Source: Limonium bicolor
Lineage: Eukaryota > Streptophyta > Magnoliopsida > Caryophyllales > Plumbaginaceae
Direction of reading: 5' to 3'
Assembly (NCBI GenBank): GCA_023374045.1
Contig: CM041777.1
Coordinates: forward strand, 484,569,594 to 484,633,593
DNA: 64,000 nucleotides
Shown here: piece after piece, positions 46,710-59,914 of the stretch
How the letters are laid out: each line of letters begins with the position of its first letter
How positions within the stretch are numbered: the first letter of the stretch is position 1
The notes under the pieces: model-generated
Databases searched by the model: none
Seen by the model: the letters and a program-made list of their open reading frames with translations, nothing else
What the model was told of the DNA's origin: nothing
Translations under genes and position numbers: made by a program

Positions 46710-49700
46710 ATCTTAAGGTAATAATCTTACCTTGTATGTTATAAATTATTTTCTTGATAATATAGCCTATAGTGCCTTAATCTATCTAAGGTTTGTACAT
46801 AAATTTTGTACCAAAGTTTGAAGCTTAAATCAAACTTCAACTTAGTAGAATTAATTATAGAAACTTACTCCTTAAATCAAGGTGATTCTTGTACTTGATT
46901 TCTTCTTGAATTCCAAGCTCCTCCAATGGTATCTTGGTGTAAACTTTCGACCTCCATACATAGGTTTAGGAGATCCATGTGTTAGACTTCTAACAAGGAT
47001 TTACAAGTAAGATTTGGAGTAGTTTATAAGAGTTTACCTTAGGTAATTTATCAAGGAATTTTCGGTACACCTTGGGATGATTGGAGATCCAAGTTTCCTT
47101 CATGAAATGATGAAGAGAACATTGATTTAGAGGCCTAGAATTTTCGGACATCAACTAGATATTTACTAGGATTTTCAAACAAGAAATATACCTTAACTTG
47201 ATCTTGTTTGTTCCTTGAGTTGTTGCTGAATCAAGGTGGCTTCTTGGAGTACTAATTCTTGGCGAAAACTTGTAGGATTGCTAGGTTGATTCTTGCTTCA
47301 AGACTTAGTAGAATTAACTAGGAAAATTACATAAAAATGGTGTTAGAACTTAATACACCATTAATGGAGCTTGAAGCTCACAAGAATAAACTAGCAAAGG
47401 AAGAAGGAAAAGAGAGGAAAATGGAGCTTACCAAAATCGGCTAAGGAAGGGCAAGGAGGAATGGTTACTCACGTATGGAAATAAGAGGCTAGGCAAGGAA
47501 TGAATCAAGTGGGAAATCATGGCATTATTTTATGACTTTGCTTTTGATTTTTGACTTCAAAATTTGGCTCCAAAAGTCTCCTTTGGCAGCCTTGCTTTCG
47601 GCAATGACAAGAAGGAAATGGAGACTTTGATTGTCAATTAACACAAGATGACAAAGCAAGAATGCTAAGAAATTAGGTAAGGTATTTCTTTTGCATTTTC
47701 TATGTTGAATTACTCATGCTAATGTTGTCTTCTTTCCTTGTAGGCTCACGGCAATGTGTTGTTTGTAGGCATTTGATTTTTGTCAATTAAAGACATGAGA
47801 ACATGCCTAGTTAGGTAGATGTCTTAGTTTGATTTTAATACAGCAATCAAACCTCCTTTTCCTCACTCATTTTCGGCAATTAGGGGTTGTAGGAGATCAT
47901 TAGATTTTTGTTATATTAGACATAGGAATATGTAAAGTTATGTAGATGTTTTATTTGACTAATATACAGCAATCAAACTTGCTTTTCCACACTTATTTTC
48001 GGCAGCCTTAGGCTATAGGATGAGCTGCTTAATTGTCATGTTTTAAACTAGTATGCACATGTGACTAAAGTAGATCTAGGATTGTATTATTTCCATTACT
48101 TTTCCCTAAACTAATCTCTTGTCATTCTCCTGCAGATTTTCGGTAATGGAAGACTGCCTAGGCTGGGATTATTTTGACATAATGTCACATGGTATATGGA
48201 AAGATGAGTCACCATGTTACAAGGCATTTTACAAGTTTATTCCATGCCTTTTTTACTAGAAAAATCGGCCACTTTGGTAGCCACATGGGACTGATTTTTA
48301 ACTTGGTCTTTGTTAAATTATATTACATTAGTATCATACTGTAACATGTTATAAGTCACAACATTTATTTGGTACATTTATACCAAGGTAAAAGATGAAA
48401 GTTACTAAGGTAAAATGCTGATTTTATAGTACAATTTGATCAGATTTTCGGCCCTATATGTGCTATGAGTTTAGCACTGAATTTTATTGATTTATATAGT
48501 CAACTTATCCCCATTTAATATTCCCAACTCGTGGCTCCTCAAAAACTTCAAGGTAATAGCGTAAAACGCGTTTTTAAGGCACCCAAAAGTGTGTTTTTGT
48601 GCTCTAAGGATATTTTGGTAAATAAGTTGTCTCTACGAGTTCCAAGTGTTTATAAACATTTTTTATGGTCAATAATAATATATTAAGGTGTTACACTGAG
48701 TTATATGGGGTTATATCAACTCATGACACAATTTCCGGGCTACCGGGACACTTCCGGGGCAAAACAGGAGCGTTAAGAATTTCCCCCGAGCACTTTGTTT
48801 ATTTTTGAAAAAGTAGCTCGAGCATTCTCTTTAGAATGATGAATAATTATGATAGGAACTCTAAGAATGAATTATATAGGAGTTCGTGCCATCTTGGTGT
48901 AGACACCAAAAATTCTCACCCCATAAAGCAAAGTCTGAAATAGAAAATAAAATAAGAGGGGTCGTCGCCTTTCTTTTCAAAAAACGTACTGCTGTGCGTG
49001 TCAAAATGAAACCATCGTTTTACGTCAAAATTTTTAACCAATTCTCAAGCATTTTAGAAAAATCCAATTTTCCAGAAATTTTCAAACAATAATTTGTTTT
49101 AGACTTACCCTTTTATTTATTTATCTATTTGGTTATTTTCATTTTTATTTCCCTAGTCGTGGGCATTTCATTACTTTTATTTTTACTTATGTTACTTCAT
49201 CATTTTTCATGTTGTTATTTTGTAAAGAAAACATTTCATTTTTATTGACTAAACCTTTTTAGTTTTATTCTGTATATACATTTTTTTTCTAGTATTAGTG
49301 TTTTGATGATTTTACTCATGTCGAGTTATAAACTTTTGTTCCCTAAGTTTTCCATTGTAGTTATTCTTTTCCTTTCTCATTTTTGGGTGGATCAAACTTG
49401 GTCTTAATTCAATCTTCAATCAAACTCAACAGCCCAAACCCAAGCTCCTCCTATCCAAGCCTACAGCCCAAAACCGAAGCCCAATTTAAAACCCAACCCA
49501 TCTCCTAAACCCTAGAGTCCACCCTTGCTCCATAAAAAGACAACACCATAACCTAGAGACGACCACGTTTTACCGGCCGCCTCAGTCTCTTATTTTTCCC
49601 CTGTCTGATTCTTACTTCATCTCTCGATTTTCTTCTACAAAAACAAAAAGAAGCTAGCTCTTCTTCACGATCGACCCTCGCCAGGCATCAAAGTCTTCTC

Positions 49701-52700
49701 CTCCTCTGTTCGTTCCAATTCATCCACCAGCATCATCGATTTCCAACTCTTCCTCCACTCAGCTTTTCAGAATAAACCCTAGCCGCTTTATCCTTGCCCT
49801 CTACTCTCCCTCTCTGAACCTCACTACTCCGGATCGCCAAAGGAAATCCTCAGAAACTAGCATCGCTTATGTTCTTCATTCCTCCCCAGAATTCGTTTTC
49901 TTCGGCTCATAAACTCTGCGTCTTTCTCCATCGTCATTCTTGAATCGACAAACCAATGTTGTCGGAACTTAAATTCCACCTCTTACTGGTGACTTTGGAT
50001 CTTGCTCACGTCGATTCCTGCCCTCCGTCGGAGGAGTACCGGCCTTCTTCGTTCGAAGGGTGGATTCTTTGAGTTCGAGTGGAGAAGAATCTTTTCCGGC
50101 CTTTGGGTATCTTCACCGCCATCATCAGATGTTCAGTCGGTGTTCGATTTGTCACTAGTACCCGACATCATTTGCCATTGTTCGAACGCGCCCCAGTTTT
50201 CTTGATTGGTTGTTCTGGTTTCTTTATTTGGTTTGCTCTCACCTTTATTTTCTAAGTACTGCTGCCTTTGAGTTTATTCTGGTTTGGTTTCCCTGCAATG
50301 ATCGCTTGTTGTGCTTGGATGGATATTGAACACGCGTTTGATAGTTCTTTTAGCCCGTGACTTTCCCGGTAATGTTATTGCGAGAGATGTTGCTTCCATG
50401 CGCTGCTGAATGTGTATTTACTTGCTATTACCATTTGCCATAATCGACTGGGTATCGGATGTGCTTTCGACTAGCTCATTCAGGTTGAGCCAGTTTGTTT
50501 GTTATATTGACCCGAAGGATCTTGAGACTCAAACTTCATGGTTTGCATGAATCTGATTAGAAGATTTAATCTAGATTGCTTATGTTGATCTCTTCGCACT
50601 AACCTGGGCTTGTAGTGATGACCCTTACCAGAAAAAGAAAGGTTTACTACCTCTTGAAAGTGTCGGACCTGGGGTTTATAGTGGTTCCAGTATCGCGTGG
50701 GTTAGAAGGAGATGTATTACAAGCCTGCGCATCCCTTGTGATTGAGATTTTAATCCAATTTCAGTGTGCTTATTATCACCCATGCCTACTGGTTATGTGA
50801 TCCCGATATTCTCACTATCCTTGCTTTGTCATTTGAACGAGGTATGTGCAATCGATTTAGACTTGGAATACGCTTGCTTGGCTTGGTATGAACCTTAGAC
50901 TTTGTGTGTTGATCATGTTGCTGTGCTGGGGTTCCATTGCTCACTCTCATGGCTCAGTTGCTAGATTTGTTCGTGTAAACTCACGGCGGATCGTGTTTGA
51001 TGGGTCTGTCTGTTCCTATGAGTATTGATCATCCGAACTGTTCATTTATGTTACTGCTTGCTTAGGAATTGTTACTCATTATTTATTTACTCTTTTTTTT
51101 GCCATGTGACTTGACTGAGGGACATGAAAAATCAAATGAGACTTGACCGGGACTTGCTTGGCTTGGAACATTTACCTTGGATCTTATGCAAGTCGCTCTC
51201 GAGTTTGCGGACTTTGGGCTTTGTGATAACTTCTCACCGGGTTTGGAAATTCCATCTTCCAGCTTTTACTTTATCATACGATTCATTACCCCTTTGCGCA
51301 TTGATATGGGGTTTGGAAATTCATTTGAAACTGGCAAATGTTTGTCCCTTTGTGCTTGGATATGAACATGAATCGAGTTATAGTTGCCTCATGTTATAAT
51401 TGTTAAGACAAATCACTCGTTGGCTGGTTGGTCCTTATTAATTCTGTGTCTTAGAGGGAAATGATATAATCCCTTCTAGGTATGATCCCACATGACTCAC
51501 AACCCCACCCCTTTGATACTACACTTTGGTTTGAGTCATAATCTAAGATGACAGATTAATTTGAGTAGCAACCCCAATGCTTGATTTATCTTACAATCCT
51601 TAGCATTTGTTGGCAGCTTGAAACTTTTTCTATGTTCTCGGTTGGGGTGTGGGAGATGATTAGATTGCCCCCTTTCCTCCATTGAGAGGGGCCGTATGAT
51701 CCCATTGCACACACCCCAACCTTCTTCCGTTCTTTGACTAATGCGCTTTGTCTCTATTGGACGTGTTCTTTGACATGTACATAATGCTTATGGAATGGAA
51801 AATTGCTCGGGGACTAAGGAGACGGACCTTGGCTTGGACTACCGGGGCTCTCCCTTCGAACGTGAAAAATGGTTGGTGTATCTCTTCGGATCCCCTTCAG
51901 CTCGAGTGAGGCGGCGTCGATGCGACCCCCCATAGCAGCTCTTTAATTAAGATTGTTATTTATATTTGTATTAATTTGTAATTTGTTTATTGTTCTTACT
52001 TTGGTTGTCTTTGGATTTATTTATTTTCGTAATTTAATTCATTCTCTGCATGTGAACAATTTTAGCATGTTATCTCTAGCTGGTTTTGTTATGTTATTCT
52101 AGTGCTTAGTTTACCCCTTCTACATATGTGAGCTTGGAAATTAATTTGAAATCTTGTAGGATTGTTGCTGGTGTTCGATCACCAAATTTTTGTACATAAC
52201 GTTTACACTTCATTTTGCTTCTCCAATGTTTGTACCCTATGTGAGATATTTGCTTTTTTATTTGTGATTTATGCCCCTTGCTTGTTGCTTATTAATGTCA
52301 TAAGCCTTAGTTACTATACTTTAGGACCAAGCCTTAGGATAGAGGGTGAACCCTAAGATTTAGGTGAGCCATGGTCCCACCTAATAAACTGGGTAATCCC
52401 TAGACCCAAACCACATCTCATTATAATAACGTGTATTAATAAAAACACTTCCTCAAAATTCATCTCAATTTGATTCATCATTTCTTCCCAAATTTTCCAA
52501 AGCCCACCAAAGTTCAAAACAACTCAAGCAAGGCCCAAAACCACTTCAGCCCAAATCGAAAAGCTCACTTCAGCCCAAAAACAATAAGGCCCATTTAACC
52601 CACCCTCAAACCAGATCCATAGTCAAGTCCAATCAATCCAAATCAGCCTGAAATTCAACTCGGCCCATTTAATCCCAATTGATCCAAAAGGTCAACTCGG

Positions 52701-52849
52701 CCCATAACCCAATCCAAAGCCCAGATCAAGCCAAGGCCCAAATCAGGCCCAAAAGTCCATTCCAATCGGCCCACAACCCAATTACCCAAAAGTCCAATTC
52801 GGCACACAACCCAATCACCCCAGGGCCCAAATCACAATTGACCCAAAAG

Positions 52850-52995
52850 TTCAATCTGACCCACTTTGACCATGACCCACTTTGACCTAGACCCACTTTG
52901 ACCATGACCCACTTTGACCTAGACTCACTTTGACCTTGACCCACCTTGACCTTGACCCAACTTTGACTCGATCCCATTTTGACTCGGTCTAACTT
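52850..52995 (+). repeat. minisatellite GACCCACTTTGACC
   Basis: About eight 16-18-bp units with alternating CATGA and CTAGA spacers, decaying rightwards, inside the 5' LTR. Confidence 0.85.
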
Positions 52996-53154
52996 TGACC
53001 CGACCCGTTTTCCAAACCCCAACCCAAACTCAATTCAATTCCAAACCCATTCAAATCCAAATTCATTTCAATTCCAATTCGAATCAATATTCATTCAACC
53101 CCGGTTCAACTTCGATTTCAATTCCGTTCCAATTTCTCCTACACTGCAAATATC

Positions 53155-53315
53155 TCATAGACCCGGGCGTCTCACAGACTTTGTCATTCTAATGATTCGA
53201 ATGTCTCACAGACCTGAGTGTCTCACAGACCCGAGCGTCTCACAGACCCAAGCGTCTCACAGACTTTGACATCTCAAGGTTTCAAACGTCTCACAGACCC
53301 GAGCGTCTCACAGAC
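53155..53315 (+). repeat. minisatellite GTCTCACAGACCCGAGC
   Basis: About eight units of roughly 17 bp; 'gtctcacagac' is itself a short inverted repeat (GTCT and AGAC). Inside the 5' LTR. Confidence 0.85.
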
Positions 53316-53402
53316 TAGCATCCAAAACCCGAAATTTCTCAAAACTCCAAACCCTTATTTCAAACCCCACAAACATCAAAACTTCCAAAACCCAAAAACT
53401 GT

Positions 53403-53469
53403 GAACTACGTAAGGTCTGATCTCAGCAGGGAGTTGAGTACGTAGGCAACCCATCTAGGGTGCGACCCC
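53403..53469 (+). other. conserved GAACTACG...TACGTAGGCA block, LTR copy
   Basis: A 67-bp block GAACTACGTAAGGTCTGATC ... GAGTACGTAGGCAACCC ... GGGTGCGACC. It recurs at 59276-59340. From memory, similar blocks are common in Tat/Ogre-group elements of many plants. Function unknown. Confidence 0.7.
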
Positions 53470-54226
53470 ATTCCAATTAAAAAAAAACCCTTTTCTCACT
53501 CTAAGGTATTCTTCACACCTCTCAAAATGCGCAAGCCTTCTTCGGCTCCCACAAACTTCATACCATCAGACTCCAAGTCTTGTCTATTCACTCAACCTCA
53601 AACTTTTCCCAAATCTTCATTCTATACTCATTTGAATTCACCAATTCTTCTTCTTGGCGCTAGCTTGGCAGAAAAGCTCACCTCATCCACTCTCTTTCTC
53701 TCCTCCCATCTCAATCCTATCCTCCGGCTTTAATTGAATCTCTCTAATAAGGTTTTGAAAGAAGGCAATCCCGACAATTGGAGACCGAGGTTTCCTCGGG
53801 CACCAATCCAAAGTCGTGGTCGTTGCCACTTCTAAGGGGTGTAACCCAGTGCGAACCCATAATAGAATCTCTTATTTGATCAGGTAAGTCCTATCCTTAG
53901 GCAACAAATTCAGAGTCAACCAGCGGTTCTTAGAACCCTCCTCCCCTCCCTTCCTAGTTCCTTAGGTCAAACTAGGTGGCGACTCTAGTCAATTCCGCCC
54001 TTAGGGCATAAGTCCGCGTGGAGCCCATTGAGAGCGGGTGTAGTGTTCACTAACATTCCCCATTAAGCTTTCTGGGAAAGACGGACGATGAAGTAGGTAT
54101 TTGAGGGATGCCGAGGTGACGGGTATTCACCCTCCACAGAATGGCAAATTCTTTGGATCTAGACTTCTTAGTTAGACCGTATTTTAGATAGACCCCCCTC
54201 ATACCGAATAATCACCCTCCACAGAA

Positions 54227-54243
54227 TGGCGACTCTGCTGGGG
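54227..54243 (+). other. primer binding site, tRNA-Arg type
   Basis: TGGCGACTCTGCTGGGG, three bases after the LTR end. TGGCGACTC complements the 3' end of plant tRNA-Arg, the primer reported for Ogre-type elements. Confidence 0.8.
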
Positions 54244-57200
54244 AAAACTTGAGTAAGTTTTTCTCAAACTCAAGGAAGACTGAACTCCATTCAAAATTGT
54301 CGGGACTTCCCCACTTCTTTCAAAACCTTAAAGTGATTCATTTCAAAGCCTCTAGGATTATTCCACTCCACACTTAGAGTGTGTACCTGACGAGGATAGT
54401 TAGGACTTGATAGATCCTCAGCAAACTTTACAACAATTGGGTTAATAATTAGCTCACGATTAGAAAGAGACACTTAGGATTGAATGAAGCTAACTTCCCT
54501 CTAGGTTAATAAGCAACCAATTTGGAATCACTTTCAAGAAAAAATCCTTAGCAAATAGGTTGGTACTGACTTCATCGCTTTTATATTTATGTTATGATTG
54601 TGGGGTGCATTGGGAGGGTAGCTTAGGACATGCATTCCTCTGTGTCACCCGATTTATCCACGAGTCACGGAATCCCGACCGGTCCACGGTTGATTTCCCA
54701 TGAGCTGGGTCATTTATATAAATGGCTAACCCACGGGGCAAGATGGTCATCGACCTACGCCCTGCAGGCTCATGATCCAAAAATATCCTCCATTATCCGA
54801 GTTTAAGCCAGCATATAGTGAACCATGAGCCTTTAGTGTCCAGCTGCCTAATCCGGTGTCTAAGACCACCCTTCCCCCCCCCAACCCCCTTGTATGCCGC
54901 TGTCTGACCACCTCTTTGCCTTACCTTGAAGATTGCATGGGCTCAGTTCTCCATTGTTCCTCTGCGCCACGGGTGTCTCTAAAGCCCAATGTCACGCTAC
55001 ACGTCCATAGAGGATCCCGTATTTACCGGATACCCATACATGGCACAACGTAGTCAGTGAATAATTTGGACTTTAGACACACCTGACCGTGCAGATGACG
55101 AGACCCGTTCCCATGCAATACTTCCCCGAGTTTCCCGAAAAGTGGGGTGTTGTCGGATCATCACTGGCCGTGGCGTATGTTTCCTTATCACTTCGGGTAT
55201 CCTGACCTTTCGAACTTACTCACTCGATGAGGGGCCTTCTATATAACGTGCCCCGCAAGGGGCATATCAGAGAAAAACCCCGAGAGATGATAGTGAAGGG
55301 ACGACGGTTCCCTCGGTGAGACGGGGTCATAATTGACCTGGAAAGTGATTATCCCAACATTAACACTTACAGCTCCACATCAAACATAGCCACGATTTCT
55401 TTTATGCTATACATGTGTGCAAACCACTTTTTCAAACCAATCTGTTTCAAAACGTTCGGAATTCTCTTTTGCACATCTCTTAAAGCTGTTTTACGAGCTC
55501 GTTTAATTTTAGATCCCACCTAAATTTTACTCATAAACATTTGTGGTTTTAATCTTGTCACTTCATCTTTAGAATGTTATTCCAAAACATTTTCATAAAT
55601 AGATTTCGAAAACCTACTTTCTACAAACCTACTTTCTACAAACGAATTTCAAACAACATTTTTCACCAACGTTATTTCAAAATAGTTTTCGAAAACGGTT
55701 TTCAAAATTGATTTTCATAAACGTATTTCAAAATAAATGATTTAGTCCCCATGTCATGACCCGCTATTTTTGAAGTTCTACCCACCTCCAAGAGCAGCGG
55801 TCATTACTGTGGAGCGTACTAGTCATTTCGTGTTTTCACAAAAGTGGTGGATTTTCACATAAGATTTTGTGCTCGATCATTCACCTTTTCCTTTCTCAAG
55901 AATATCCCTCATCTCCCTCGGAGCGGATCGAGCTAAAAATCAGAGGCGCACCAACCCGTCAAGCGACATGAAGACCAACACCAACCATTCAAATACAAAA
56001 CCAGGGGTGTACCAACCCGAGTCAAGCGACACGAAGATCAGCAACACCGGTTCAAGTTCAAACTGTTGAAAATCAGAAGAACACCAACCCGTTTTGTTTG
56101 ATCACAATACTGCTTCGCTGCAACAACCTGAACTCGAGCGAGCAACTAGTCAAGCGCCCGAAGACGAGCGAACAGGCAATCAGGAGCCCGAAGACGATTG
56201 AGCAGTCAGTCAGAAGCTCGAAGACGAAGCAAAAGAATTCGGGAGAAGTTTTTAAGCTTAAACTCCCCCATTTAATTACTTTTAGAATTGATGTATAGGT
56301 TTTCCCCTAGCATTCTTTTCTCTCTTGTCCATTTCTGAATAGATTACATGTATAGGTTTACACATTCCCTTTGAATTTATTTAGATCAATGTGTATAGGG
56401 TTCCCCATCCCCTATTTTATTTGCGAATGATCGAGCATCAAAATTTCTATTGAGGAAATCCACAACTTTGAAAACACGCGTTTTCAAAATTGTTTTTCTA
56501 AAATTTGGTTTCTTTTGGCATGCACGAATAAGAGAAGAATGAATAAGGAACGACTCCTCACAGTTATATATCATTTATCAACTTTGCTTTATGGGGCGAG
56601 AATTCACGGTATCTACAGGAGGTATCCCCTAAATAAACAACACCAACAAATGCAACCGAGCACAAAGCAAAACACATGCATCGCATTCCACACAAAAAAA
56701 GAGTCATTGCACTTCCAGCCATTTCAATTCCATCAATCATTCACGAGTCGCGTCCATCTCAAAAATTGCATAACCATGTGTTCATTGTCACCACACCACA
56801 CACACTTTCATCCCAATATCTCGACCGCCAGCCCGATCTCAGAGGGATAGAAAAGAAAAACCGAGCTCAAACTTTTCCCTATCTTAAAGTATCATATCGT
56901 GGGGGCTACCATGCGGGAGTTGTCACTCCCCAAATCCAAAAAATCATACATCCAAAAAATCCCAAAAATACAGTCTCCGTCATATCGTTGGGCACCATGC
57001 GGGAGTTGTCACTCCCTAAAAATTCAAAAAATCCAGGAGCCAATCACCAACCCGACCTCACTCGAGAGTTACTTCTCAGACAACAACCCCAACAGTTAGA
57101 CCATATCCAGGGCCGACATTGACGGGATGAATTTCATGGACCATCAACTGGAACCGACTCAAGTGAGACTAGGTGTAGCCTTACCACGCATGCATTGCAT

Positions 57201-59275
57201 CCAAAACGAAAAACGCAAAAAAAAAAAAAAACATTCTGTCAAAACCCAAAGTCAACCATCTCCATTCATCATTTTCAGCATTTCATGCATCATATGTACA
57301 TAGTAGTTCCATATTACCACAACACATTGCATGGTAGATGTACTGCATACACTCGTATCGAAACGACATCTTTGGGGAAAATCTTAAGAGATTGATTGAA
57401 CAGCATGCCTGAATCACTAAACTCTCGACCCGTCAATGAACACAAGGGTCTAATCAAAATCAGTACCACAAACCAAGTGAGTAGTGTGCGAAGAGCGGTA
57501 TTTTCCCTTGAATTCTGAATGAGGATATTGGACAATCCACCGAGCGATGAGGGCAGATAGAGCGAGTCCATAGAGGTAAAACCATGAGCGACTTGTGTAT
57601 TCCTTCAGCACATGGAGAGGTACAATTCATAGTGAAGATCAATGTCGATACACAAGATATGAACTGTGATTCATGCAAAGATCTGGGAATAGTAAGAAAA
57701 CAATCATTGACTAACGAGAATGACGAGGCACTTAGGAATAAAAATCTCCACAAAACCAAAAAGCTTTGACTGCCCTGTACATAATCCCTTAGTGAGCCCC
57801 GCTGGGCCTTTCACGATAAACCCTTTTTCTATGAACTCCACAACATACCAACCCACGTACATATACTTACTTGCCCTTGCAATAGAGGATCTCAAAGGAG
57901 CCGAGCCAGCCATGGTATGTCCCCACCATCTTTCACAAAAGAAGCAAATAGAAGGTTTGAGATGTTTGAGACGACCAACGAGTCAACGAAACTCCAAAGC
58001 TGAAAGCAAAATCGAAAGCCAAAAGAGTTAGCAGAAAATGTCTAAGAAAGTCAATGAGCCAATGCGATTCCAAAAGCAAGAAGTAAGGAAGCAAAAATCA
58101 TACGCCGGAAAAGAAGAAGAAGACGAAAAGATCGTACACCAAAGAAGAAGAAGAGAATAAGCAAAAGGACCAATGATGTCCCATCGAAACCGACAAAAGA
58201 TTCTCAAAGATCGTCTGTCTAATCATTCCACCCATGGTGAAGGCGAAACATATCCTCTATTGCACAAAAGCTCCACAATTCCCAAATAAATCCTCTAGTC
58301 CCATGTGACATACATCATACCCCTCAGCCCCGTTATAACCAATAAAAGCCTCTGACTCGTTAGTTGATGAGCGTTAAACGAAAGTATCGAATCTGAAACA
58401 TGAATCATAAGTTTTGTACTTGTTATCAACATGTCCCGTCATACCAAAGGGACCGTTAGCGAATGAGTGTGACCTAATCTCACAAGGTCTTTAGAGTGCG
58501 AGTGACTCTTCGACTAAACCACCAAATCATAATCAGCCTACCCCATTGCAGGTGAGGAGTTTGTGAGGAACGGAAAGTCGATAACCTCAAAAAGAAATTC
58601 TCAGGAAAATACTGCTCTGAGCATCAAGAGTATCATCACGACATTAGCACACACGGCCATACTCACGAGAGATTGACCCGCATCCCTCCGTGAGAGTAAA
58701 GTGATTCACGCATTCGAGCTCAATAATCACTTAAGATCGAACCGAAGATGTCTTATATTCGTAAGCCTCATATTAATAGAGATAGAACCGTACCTTCTCT
58801 CGAAAAAACTGCACATGCATTTTGCATATCATCTAGCATTTAGAATTTGCATGCATCATAACCACTTCATTTTCAACATCCGACTGGTAAGAACTCCACC
58901 TAGTCTCGCTGAAAGTCGACTTCAGCTGCAACTGTTGAAGCATAACTTTTGATGTCAACCGGAGCCATCCTGGGCCATCATCGAGCTATATTTAGCCTCT
59001 TCGGAGCCATCTCGGGCTATCACCGAGCTACATCAAACCATTCAAGAGCTATCCGGAGCCACACGAAGATCATCCCGGTCACATCCACTGCCATACTCAA
59101 TCCCTATCGACACCACTTCTAAAGCCAATCTAGAGCCATGCGGGAGTCACCCTCAAAACATTGAGACCATCCCTAGAGCTACACAGGGGCCATCCCACAG
59201 TTTGAGAACAATACGAGAGCCACCTCAAATCATGTCCGAGCCGTTTCATCACCAGGGCTTTGCATACAGAGTATC
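54244..59275 (+). other. non-coding interior of LARD
   Basis: No domain in any frame. 'accatgcgggagttgtcactccc' occurs twice (56908, 56995). From 58960 the word GAGCCAT or GGAGCCATC recurs many times in a degenerate pattern with TCGAGCTA/CCGAGCTA, an old amplified repeat. Confidence 0.6.
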
Positions 59276-59790
59276 GAACTACGTATGGTCTGATCTCAAT
59301 ATGGAATTGAGTACGTAGGCAGCCCGCCCAGGGTGCGACCACAACAAAGGCGAAAACTTCCCTTTTCCCCTCGGTGTCATTAAAGTGAACCAACCAAAGC
59401 ATCGTCATGCTCAATCAGCACAAGGTCATCCCGGAGCCATCCACGGAAATCCTAGAACCATGATGGGAACTCCCAACAAGTCATGTAACTGTGTTTCATC
59501 GTTCACCCATGAAAAACCATTCACTCACTACAAAGTCCACAACAAATCCCGTCAAACAACAATAAATCCATCAATCAGAGCCATCAAACCACCCTGAAAA
59601 AAAACTCAAGGCAAATCAAAGACCACAAACTGCCACAAAATCACCAACCGTGTCAAACCCACCAACCACCCCGAGACCATTGGTCACACCGGAGCCATCA
59701 ACGCATGCTGGAGCCATCTCAAATCCTTGAAGCCATGCCGGAGCCACCGGAGCCATCCCGAAGTTTTGATGTAACTCTGGAGCCATCTGC
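58955..59790 (+). repeat. degenerate GGAGCCATC repeat field
   Basis: At least a dozen dispersed GGAGCCAT(C) words with variable spacing; the same word precedes the 3' LTR (GGGGAGCCATC at 61594-61604). Confidence 0.65.
59276..59340 (+). other. conserved GAACTACG...TACGTAGGCA block, internal copy
   Basis: Second copy of the block at 53403, with about ten differences, located in the interior rather than the LTR. Confidence 0.7.
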
Positions 59791-59914
59791 TCACACAAAA
59801 ACCTACACCCACAAATAGGGAGTTTAATTCAATTAATACATTGGTTAATCACCTCACGTCACATGTCATCTGCATATACCCACAAAGTGTTCTCACTATC
59901 TGACGCATCTTCAC

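Larger units (their letters stand above)
43588..48695 (-). repeat. LTR copy A' (minus orientation), about 5.1 kb
   Basis: The complement of copy A over its shared part. On the minus strand it begins TGTAACACCTTAAT at 48695 and ends in a decayed GGGTGTTTTA (expected GGGTGTTACA) at 43588. No PBS lies beyond 43588, so it is solo or a 3' LTR. No target duplication seen. It contains the hAT MITE at 46153. AT-rich and non-coding otherwise. A block near 48550-48600 (aaacgcgtttttaaggcac) resembles the start region of LTR B' near 13830. Confidence 0.7.
48898..54223 (+). repeat. 5' LTR of LARD
   Basis: Starts TGTAGACACCAAAAATTCTC and ends CACCCTCCACA before GAATGGCGACTC. An earlier alternative end with the same CACCCTCCACA-GAATGGC context at 54138 shows an 85-bp duplication at the boundary. 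A TATA-like 'ccataaaaagac' lies near 49530. It includes C-rich 'cccaaa' sequence (52490-52850) and two minisatellites. Scattered ORFs of 60-90 codons show no domain. Confidence 0.85.

Noticed and set aside
46158..46744. Arg/Gly/Pro-rich ORFs
   Set aside because: Compositional by-products of GGGCC-rich ends of the hAT MITE.
52679..53445. Several ORFs rich in Asn, Pro, His and Ser or Val and Gly
   Set aside because: They are translations of the C-rich and minisatellite parts of the LARD 5' LTR, with no domain.
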